DNA of 27,877 nucleotides from NCBI GenBank assembly GCA_023151115.1, contig JAKLJP010000070.1:1-27877 (forward strand), in the 5' to 3' direction. This DNA comes from Anaerolineae bacterium. GTDB lineage: Bacteria > Chloroflexota > Anaerolineae > 4572-78 > J111. Shown in pieces: positions 21,249-27,877 of this stretch (positions are counted from its first letter, which is position 1; each line of letters starts with the position of its first letter). Position numbers and translations under genes: made by a program. The notes under the pieces are model-generated. The model was not told where the DNA came from. It worked only from the letters and a program-made list of their open reading frames with translations, and did not search any database.

Positions 21249-22679
21249 ATGGTAGACGACAAACAACTTGAAGCGCAACAAGCTTATGCCCAGGCTCAAG
21301 CTTATGGTAGAGACCTGGCCCGGCTTTACGCTTTGGAAAAAGAGCGGCGTAAAAATTTAGAAGTAACTTCTCAAAAATTACAGGCAATCTTCGATACAGT
21401 TCCGACCGGGTTGGCTGTGGTAGACCATAATTTAATTCTCACTGAGGTAAACCCTCGTTTTCTAGCTTTATTTGAGCAAAAGCCTGATTGTGTTGGCCAG
21501 TCGTTATCCAATCTTTTACCTACCGAAACTCTGCTTAAAAGCATGAGTTTGCTATCTAAAGGGTTAGACAAACAAAACAGCGTCGAGATTCAGACAACCA
21601 AGCCGGTTAGCCGAACCTTGTTAATTAATTTTTCGCCTCTGGATAATAAACAAGGTTGGATCTTGGTTTTTCATGATTTAACCGAACGCCAGCGTTTAGA
21701 AGGCTTAAAAAGTGAGTTTATCAACATTGCTGCTCACGAATTGCGAACGCCTCTAGCCGGAGTTATGGGCTTTGTCTCCGTTCTAAAAGAAGATTTAAAG
21801 GACTCAGACAATCCTATTGCCACCGAAATTATGGACTTGATTTTGCAATCAACTGATCGCTTAAAAAGTATTATTGATGAGTTAGTAGATTTTGCCGCGA
21901 CCCAACGTCTAACGACAGATAGCCTGCATGTAACCGATATTGATCTTGGCCGATTGTTGCAAAAGTGCGTTACCATTTTACAGCCGCAAATCACAACAAA
22001 AGGTTTGAGTTATCAATTTGATTTACCCAACGAGGCTATAATTGTTCAAGGTGATCAACGTATTCTGACTGAGGTTATTTACCAACTTTTAGAAAATGCA
22101 GTTAAATTTAACAAACCCCAGGGCAAAATCTTGGTAAGAGTCTATGGCCTGTCTACAGCCACTTCAACCCATGAAGCTCACGGAGAAAAAGGGATTATTA
22201 TTGAAATCGAAGATACCGGTATCGGGATTCCCCAAACTGAACTTGATAAAATCTTCGACAAATTTTATCAGGTCGAAGAGCACTTGATTCGGGGTGTGGG
22301 CGGGTTAGGTCTGGGTTTAAATATCGCTCAACGGGGGGTAGAACGGCATGGGGGTCAACTTTGGGTTACCAGTCAACTGGGCCAGGGCAGCACCTTTCGG
22401 GTCATGCTTCCTATCCTCACCGAATCCTTTAGTACCTCCATTGATAATCGCCTTGATGTAATCCACCAGCAAATGCTGGTTTATGCCCAAGATATGGCTC
22501 GCGCTGTCACTGCTGAACGGAAATTGAGCAAAAAAATGGAACAGATTAACAGCCTTAGCGCAAGCTTGGCTACAGAGCTAAACCAACTGGCCGCCCTTCA
22601 ACCCGGCGCCACGGCTTATAACCAAACCTTTGAACAAACCCAAAAGATTGTTCAAACGTTAATGAGTTTATCGGATTAG
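21249..22679 (+). CDS. soluble PAS histidine kinase with C-terminal coiled coil
   Basis: 476 residues. An N-terminal helix (AYAQAQAYGRDLARLYALEK) leads to a PAS domain (about 43-150: AIFDTVPTGLAVVDHNLILT), HisKA with H163 (FINIAAHELRTPLAGVMGF), HATPase (LLENAVKFNKPQGK, EDTGIGIPQTELDKIFDKFY, GGLGLGLNIA) and an unusual extra C-terminal coiled coil (408-476) holding another copy of the YAQDMARA helix. AAGGAGC precedes ATG 21249. No receiver of its own; the regulator upstream is a possible partner, although a hairpin repeat separates them. The cytoplasmic input ligand of the PAS domain is not evident. Confidence 0.92.
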   Translation: MVDDKQLEAQQAYAQAQAYGRDLARLYALEKERRKNLEVTSQKLQAIFDTVPTGLAVVDHNLILTEVNPRFLALFEQKPDCVGQSLSNLLPTETLLKSMSLLSKGLDKQNSVEIQTTKPVSRTLLINFSPLDNKQGWILVFHDLTERQRLEGLKSEFINIAAHELRTPLAGVMGFVSVLKEDLKDSDNPIATEIMDLILQSTDRLKSIIDELVDFAATQRLTTDSLHVTDIDLGRLLQKCVTILQPQITTKGLSYQFDLPNEAIIVQGDQRILTEVIYQLLENAVKFNKPQGKILVRVYGLSTATSTHEAHGEKGIIIEIEDTGIGIPQTELDKIFDKFYQVEEHLIRGVGGLGLGLNIAQRGVERHGGQLWVTSQLGQGSTFRVMLPILTESFSTSIDNRLDVIHQQMLVYAQDMARAVTAERKLSKKMEQINSLSASLATELNQLAALQPGATAYNQTFEQTQKIVQTLMSLSD

Positions 22680-22773
22680 TAGTTGCTCCCCTTTGTTTCT
22701 CTATGAAGCATATCTATGAGGCAAAATATCCTGCCCCATTTATAAAAAATTTTCACTCTCAGGGATTTCAGGC

Positions 22774-22927
22774 ATGTCATTTCAACCAAAAGGAGAATTT
22801 CCCAGGACTTACTTTTGCCCAAGATATCACTGGCGAAAAGTGGATTTTATTTATCAATTTGTCCGGTCAAACCACTTTTACTGGTTAAGCTTTGGGGATT
22901 TCTTGGCCTGTGGCCTCGAAATGACAT
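22774..22927. repeat. degenerate copy of the TGTCATTTC inverted repeat
   Basis: ATGTCATTTC (22774-22783) faces GAAATGACAT (22918-22927), the same inner arms as the element at 406-528, with degraded inner arms (GGAGAATTTCCC / GGGGATTTCTT). No GTAA ends or target duplication were seen, so this is a relic or a different subtype. It fills most of the 257-bp space before the large hybrid kinase. Confidence 0.65.
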
Positions 22928-22936
22928 AAGACTGAA

Positions 22937-25900
22937 ATGACAGAGATAAAAAGTTTAGTTATTTCCGACAGTGAATTTGTGGCAGCCTTAAGTGATATTG
23001 CTGCTGCCCTCAATAGCGCCCTCAATCTGGATGAACTTCTGGAATGTATTCTGGCTAATGTTGGACGAGTTGTGCCACACGATACTGCCGATATTATGCT
23101 CCTTGACGACGATACTATTTATGTGGCCGGCAATCGAGGTTATCTGGAGCGCGGCCAGGCTTCAATACTGGGCCTGCGCTTCTCCCTGGCTGAGATACCT
23201 AATCTCCACAAAATAGCCCAAACCGGCCAACCTCTTATCATTGCCGATACACATCTCTACCCTGATTGGGTTGACATTCCTTCGACTCGTTGGATCCGCT
23301 CCTATGTGGGCACGCCCATTCGCCTGCGGAACCAGGTGGTTGGCTTTCTTAACTTAACCAGTAGTCAACCTGGCTTTTATGCTCATGCGGATGCGCAACG
23401 TTTGCAAGCTTTTGCCGACCAGGCCGGCATTGCCATAGGTAACACCCGTCTGCTAGAAGCCGAGCGAGAACAACGCGAGTTGGCTGAAGCTCTGCGTGAA
23501 GTAGGCGCAACCTTAAGCGCCACCCTCGACTTTGATCTCGTTCTCGACCGGCTCCTGGACCAGGTGGCCCATATAGCGCCTTACGATACCGGCAACGTCT
23601 TTTTGGTCGAACAGGGGGTAGCCCGCGTGGTCCGCACGCGGGGTCATGAGAAACTCGGAGCAGACCTGGCCAAAGCGACTGCATTTCTTAGCTTTGAACT
23701 GGCCGCAACACCGAATTTGCGGCGTATGGCTGAAAGCAAAGAACCGCTGGTTATCCCCGATACCTCAACTGATCCTACCTGGATAAAAGGGGCAGAGTGG
23801 GCCCATGTTCGTTCATGGGTCGGCGCGCCCATTGTAGCTCAAGGTCAGGTAATCGCCTTTTTCTCATTGGATAAAATTGAACCCAATTTTTACCAGGCTA
23901 AACACGCTAAACATATGGCCGTTTTTGCCAGCCAGGCGGCCTTGGCCCTGGAAAACGCTCGCCTCTTTGCCGCCGAAGCCAGCCGCCGGCGTGAAGCCGA
24001 AACCTTACGAGAGGCTGCTGCTGCACTCACCTCGGCCCTTGATCTTGAACAAGTTCTGGATAACATCCTGACTCATCTGGAACAAGTTATCCCTTACCAT
24101 AGCGCCTGTGTTTTCTTATTAGAGGGGGACCACCTGCGCGCCGTCGCGGGTAGAGGACTGGCCTCCCCAGATCTAATACACCAGATTATTCCACTAGCCA
24201 CGAATGATCCTTTTGTGGAAAAACTACAACGCACCCAACGCCCCATTTGCTTGCCCGATGCTCAGGCTGAACCTCACTTTAAGCGGTGGGGAAACACCGA
24301 TTATGTGCGGGGGTGGATGGCTATCCCCTTGCTCGTACGCGGACAGTTCATCGGCTATGTCACGCTCGATAGCCGGCGGGTGGACGCATACAACGAAACC
24401 CAGGCAGACCTGGCCCAAGCGTTTGCCAATCAGGCGGCGATGGCGATTGAGAACGCCCGGCTCTATACCGAAACCCGGCGACGACTGGAAGAGCAAAAGG
24501 CCCTGCGCGAAGCGGGCGCTATCATCTCCTCCTCTTTAGAACTAGAGACGGTGTTAAAGCGTATTGCCGAGCAGATGGGCAAAATAGTCAATGCCACCAG
24601 CGTCTATATTTGTGGTCTCGACCCAAAAACAATGATCTCGACGCTGCTGGCTGAGTACTTTGGCCCGGCTGCCCAGGTTCAGGAAGCTGTTTCTGAACTG
24701 GGCTTTACTTATGACTTACCGCATGAATTCCCCGAAATGAGCGCTGCCTTACAGGCAGGACAGTCCAGCCTTTTTCATTTAAGCGATCCGGACCTGAGCG
24801 AGGTGATGCAAAGCTATATGCGGCAGCAGGGTGTGCAAACAATCCTGGACATCCCCCTCCAAATTGGCGGACAAACCATTGCCTACGCCGAGTTATGGGA
24901 CAGCCGGCAGCGAGACTTCACGGCTGACGAAATAGCTTTATGCCAAGATATTGCCCAGCGGGCCGCCGTTGCCATCCAAAACGTGCAGTTGTATGAGCAA
25001 GCCCAACGTTATGCGGCTGAATTGGAACTACGCGTGGCCGAGCGCACCTTTGAACTTGAAGTACTCTATCAACTGACTCAAGCCCTGGGTGAGGCTACTC
25101 AACTCAACGATATTATTCGGCTTATTTTAATTCACTTATACCAAGCTATTCCTCACGATGTAGCAGCCAGTCTTTTGGTCAACAACTCAAACGGCGCCTT
25201 AGTTATTCAGAGCCAACGTCCCCTTGACAGGCAAGTTGAGGCCAATATTCAAGAAATAATGGAGGTTGTGCTCAACCGCCCTTTAGCCCATGCGGTGGAG
25301 GTCCGGCGTATTCAGTCCAGAGTCGAGTCGCCGCCACACCTGCCCCTGCAAGATTTGGCCTCGATTATGCAAGTGCCCATTGTTATTGATGAAACACCTG
25401 TAGGCTTACTTTTTGTAGGAGCCGAGCAGCCCAATCAATTCAACCTGGAGCAAGTGCGTCTGCTGCGGACCATAGCTAACCAGGCCGCCGAGTCCATCCA
25501 ACGCCTCCAGCGGCTTTTGGCCGCCGAGTACCAGCGATTAGAAAGTTTGGTGGCCCACTTACCCGACGGCATTGTTTTACTCGATGCAGAACGGCGGATA
25601 GCCCTGATCAACCCGGCTGCCCAAAAATTTTTGAATGCCCTAACCCCCGTATCTATGGGTGATCAACTCATTTATTTGGGCGACCAAACTATTGAGGCCA
25701 TGATAGCCCCTCCTGCCCTCGGCTTGCCGCAAGAAATAGAAACAACAAGTTATCCACGCCGTATATTTGAAATTATCACTATGCCCGTAGCCGCTGGGCC
25801 TGAAGCAGGCGGCTGGGCTTTGGTCATCCGTGACGTGACGACTGAGCGAGCCATTCAGGAAAGAACGCAGCAACAGGATCGCTTGGTAGCCGTAGGCCAA

Positions 25901-27043
25901 TTAGCCGCCGGAATTGCCCACGATTTCAATAATATTTTGACCAGTATGATTGGCTTTGTTGAATTGGCTCGTATTCATCCTGAGCTTCCGCCAATAATTG
26001 ATGAGGACCTGCGGCGGGTTATCCAACAAGGTCAACGCGCTGCCGCGCTTATCCGCCAAATTTTGGATTTTAGCCGTCAATCTATTACTGAAAAGCGCCC
26101 GCTTGAATTTTCCTCTTTTCTCAAAGAAACCATCAAGCTGTTGGAGCGGACTATTTCAGAGGATATCCGGATTACTTTAGAAATTGAACCAGCCAGTTAT
26201 GAAGCCTACACCCTTAATGCCGACCCCACCCAAATCCAACAGGTTTTGACAAATTTAGCTGTTAATGCGCGGGATGCTATGCCAATGGGAGGGACGTTGT
26301 ACTTTCGCCTCAGCCCCATCAAGGTGGAGGCTGATGAGCGTCCACCCTACCCAGAGATGTCACCAGGTTACTGGTTAGCCCTCTCCATTTCAGATACCGG
26401 AACGGGCATTTCAGACGAGGCGCTACCCCGGATATTTGAGCCTTTTTTTACTACCAAAGGGGTAGGCAGGGGTACGGGGCTGGGTTTAGCCCAGGTGTAT
26501 GGTATTATTACCCAACACGAAGGCTATATTGATGTCCAAACAGAGTTAGGGCAGGGCGCCACTTTCACCCTCTACTTGCCCGTAAGCTTACCATCATCAC
26601 AATCTTTGTCGCCGCTGACCGAAACTGACACAACCCCTGGACACGGCGAATTGATCCTGCTGGTAGAAGATAATTTAGTGGTGCTCGAGGTTACCGAGGC
26701 TATGTTGAAACATCTTGGCTATCAAGTAATAACTGCTACCAATGGGCGGCAGGCGTTAGACCTATACGACCAATACCAGGAGAAGATCGCTTTAGTGCTG
26801 ACCGACGTAACAATGCCAGAAATGGGGGGAATTGCCCTGGCTCAAAATTTGCAGGCAAAATATCCAGCCGTTAAAGTTATTGCTTTAACCGGCTACCCTC
26901 TCGAAGCGGAGACAAAAGATTTGTTAGATCAAGGCATTGTTGATTGGTTGCAAAAACCCTTAAATAGACGCCAGTTGGCCCAAACCATTAGCCAATCCCT
27001 TAAAACCGAAACCAAAAGTGTGTTCAGGAGGGAGGATGACTGA
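22937..27043 (+). CDS. five-GAF, PAS hybrid histidine kinase with C-terminal receiver
   Basis: 1368 residues, no membrane segment. Approximate domains: GAF1 18-173, GAF2 195-340, GAF3 362-512, GAF4 528-688, a coiled coil, GAF5 712-860, PAS 866-975, HisKA with H995 (VGQLAAGIAHDFNNILTSM), HATPase about 1090-1218 (NLAVNARDAMPMGG, SDTGTGISDEALPRIFEPFF, GRGTGLGLAQVYG) and a receiver 1237-1355 with D1290 (LVLTDVTMPEMGG) and Lys in WLQKPLN. GAF1-3 are near-repeats (R.WIRSYVGTPI, ..SWVGAPI, VRGWMAIPL), suggesting internal duplication; GAF4 and GAF5 are diverged. It has no DNA-binding output, so phosphate must pass to a separate protein. The start ATG 22937 lies in GAAATGACA, the same motif as the repeat end 10 bp before, and no ribosome site is visible. 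It overlaps the next gene by 8 bp. Confidence 0.93.
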   Translation: MTEIKSLVISDSEFVAALSDIAAALNSALNLDELLECILANVGRVVPHDTADIMLLDDDTIYVAGNRGYLERGQASILGLRFSLAEIPNLHKIAQTGQPLIIADTHLYPDWVDIPSTRWIRSYVGTPIRLRNQVVGFLNLTSSQPGFYAHADAQRLQAFADQAGIAIGNTRLLEAEREQRELAEALREVGATLSATLDFDLVLDRLLDQVAHIAPYDTGNVFLVEQGVARVVRTRGHEKLGADLAKATAFLSFELAATPNLRRMAESKEPLVIPDTSTDPTWIKGAEWAHVRSWVGAPIVAQGQVIAFFSLDKIEPNFYQAKHAKHMAVFASQAALALENARLFAAEASRRREAETLREAAAALTSALDLEQVLDNILTHLEQVIPYHSACVFLLEGDHLRAVAGRGLASPDLIHQIIPLATNDPFVEKLQRTQRPICLPDAQAEPHFKRWGNTDYVRGWMAIPLLVRGQFIGYVTLDSRRVDAYNETQADLAQAFANQAAMAIENARLYTETRRRLEEQKALREAGAIISSSLELETVLKRIAEQMGKIVNATSVYICGLDPKTMISTLLAEYFGPAAQVQEAVSELGFTYDLPHEFPEMSAALQAGQSSLFHLSDPDLSEVMQSYMRQQGVQTILDIPLQIGGQTIAYAELWDSRQRDFTADEIALCQDIAQRAAVAIQNVQLYEQAQRYAAELELRVAERTFELEVLYQLTQALGEATQLNDIIRLILIHLYQAIPHDVAASLLVNNSNGALVIQSQRPLDRQVEANIQEIMEVVLNRPLAHAVEVRRIQSRVESPPHLPLQDLASIMQVPIVIDETPVGLLFVGAEQPNQFNLEQVRLLRTIANQAAESIQRLQRLLAAEYQRLESLVAHLPDGIVLLDAERRIALINPAAQKFLNALTPVSMGDQLIYLGDQTIEAMIAPPALGLPQEIETTSYPRRIFEIITMPVAAGPEAGGWALVIRDVTTERAIQERTQQQDRLVAVGQLAAGIAHDFNNILTSMIGFVELARIHPELPPIIDEDLRRVIQQGQRAAALIRQILDFSRQSITEKRPLEFSSFLKETIKLLERTISEDIRITLEIEPASYEAYTLNADPTQIQQVLTNLAVNARDAMPMGGTLYFRLSPIKVEADERPPYPEMSPGYWLALSISDTGTGISDEALPRIFEPFFTTKGVGRGTGLGLAQVYGIITQHEGYIDVQTELGQGATFTLYLPVSLPSSQSLSPLTETDTTPGHGELILLVEDNLVVLEVTEAMLKHLGYQVITATNGRQALDLYDQYQEKIALVLTDVTMPEMGGIALAQNLQAKYPAVKVIALTGYPLEAETKDLLDQGIVDWLQKPLNRRQLAQTISQSLKTETKSVFRREDD

Positions 27044-27833
27044 AACATTACCTGGCCTCAAGAATAAGCCTGTTCTTCACCCTACCAGCCTCAACCCTGA
27101 ACCTACACAAACCCAAGACGAACTGAACGACATTACTGCCCCCAAAAAGATTGAGGCAGATTTAGAGCGGCTGCTGGCTACCGAAAGAGAACAGCGCCTC
27201 CGGGCCGAAACACTTTCTCAAGTGACGCTAGCTCTAACCGCGCAGACCAGTCCGGCTGCCGTATTGGAAGAAATTTTGCGGCAGGTCCAACAGATTGTCC
27301 CTTGTAAAAAAGCCACCATTAGGCTCCTCACAGGTAATATCCTGCGTATCGCTTACAGGCAGGGTGAAATGGCTTTTGATACGCAACTGGCTTCTGGTCA
27401 AGATCAGCCTTTAGCTGAATTTCCGTTTGATGCTGAAGTTGTGCAGTCTCATCAAGCTTTAATTATACCCGATACCCGGCAAGAGCCTCGCTGGGTATCC
27501 CTGCCCCACACTAGCTGGATTAGATCGCATCTGGCGGCCCCCATTTGTTTAGGTGATCATGTTTTGGGCCTGTTAGGGCTAGATGCCGACACACCCGATA
27601 AATTTTCGGCTGAGGATGCGGAACGTCTACAACCCCTGGTCAATGCTGCTGCAATAGCCCTGGAAAATGCTCGCTTACATGAGCAGGCACGACAAGAGTT
27701 AGCGGAACGAAAACGAGCTGAAGAGGCGTTGGCGGCTGAACGCAATCTATTACGCACCTTGATTGACAATGTACCCGATTTTATTTATGTTAAAGATACA
27801 GGGATGGTTCAATTACGGGCTGAAATAGGTTGA
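27036..27833 (+). pseudogene. GAF-PAS signalling protein truncated inside its PAS domain
   Basis: 265 residues from ATG 27036, which has a strong AGGAGGGAGG ribosome site (27026-27035) inside the end of the hybrid kinase gene. A polar N-terminus is followed by a GAF domain (about 45-215) closely like GAF1 of its neighbour (SWIRSHLAAPICLGDHVLGL), then a coiled coil (QELAERKRAEEALAAERNLL) and the opening of a PAS domain, RTLIDNVPDFIYVKDT. Normal PAS proteins continue with a polar turn and LxxNxA; here the frame switches at about 27801 to unrelated GMVQLRAEIG and stops. The PAS core and any kinase domain are missing. The likely cause is an insertion at 27801; the rest of the gene may lie beyond the window. 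Confidence 0.8.
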
Positions 27834-27877
27834 CACTTTTGGCACCTTAAAAAATAAATTACCCTGGCTAGGTAGCT
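27801..27877. mobile_element. probable end of an inserted element
   Basis: From about 27801 the sequence no longer encodes PAS and becomes AT-rich and non-coding (TTGACACTTTTGGCACC, TTAAAAAATAAATTACC). An abrupt break in a conserved domain plus a non-coding edge is typical of an insertion-sequence terminus. The motif style recalls IS21-type ends, but the transposase and the other end are outside the window. Confidence 0.45.

Noticed and set aside
22703..22888. 61-residue plus-strand open frame between kinases
   Set aside because: Most of it is encoded by the degenerate TGTCATTTC repeat; no ribosome site, no domain.

Overview
The window looks like a bacterial chromosome segment of roughly 50% GC, most likely from a Chloroflexota (Anaerolineae-like) organism. 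The reasons are indirect: many GAF-domain and NarL-type two-component proteins, a secreted protein ending in an 'FLPIV' tail of the kind common in exported Chloroflexota proteins, a GH35-like protein with a helical tail, and intergenic spaces full of hairpin repeats. No rRNA, tRNA or CRISPR array was seen, so the assignment is an inference.

Left part (1-4800): the end of a DUF5615 PIN-like protein, a miniature transposon with an 8-bp target duplication, a UspA protein, a free-standing FbiB-C-like nitroreductase, a zinc-ribbon/membrane/PQQ-propeller protein, and a small gene graveyard (frameshifted metallo-beta-lactamase-fold hydrolase joined to a scrap of a large ATPase/TPR-type regulator). 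The two long intergenic spaces are packed with unrelated inverted repeats.

4799-10864: a minus-strand run (GAF histidine kinase, HAD phosphatase, GH35-like protein) diverges from a DevR-like response regulator. The kinase GAF domain keeps both residues that hold and line the heme in mycobacterial DosS (His and Tyr, same 22-residue spacing). With UspA genes on both sides, an HMA-like small protein and a nitroreductase nearby, this looks like a DosRS-type redox/gas-sensing dormancy module. Two small membrane or exported proteins follow on the minus strand, one behind a perfect consensus promoter; the other, of 43 residues, is easily missed.

11067-14951: three overlapping minus-strand genes encode a NarL-type regulator, a sugar-type solute-binding lipoprotein and a dCache-HAMP histidine kinase. 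No permease is present. A promoter with an inverted repeat in its spacer lies upstream. This is the best candidate for a little-described system: a two-component pathway whose ligand receptor is a dedicated binding lipoprotein.

15141-17048: a MEMO1/AmmeMemoRadiSam-B-like protein with an extra N-terminal domain, then an RluE-type pseudouridine synthase whose stop codon lies inside a hairpin repeat.

17233-27877: a secreted metzincin-type protease, then a plus-strand signalling block: a soluble kinase and regulator overlapping by one base, a PAS kinase, a 1368-residue five-GAF hybrid kinase-receiver, and a further GAF-PAS gene cut off inside its PAS domain by what looks like the end of an inserted element.
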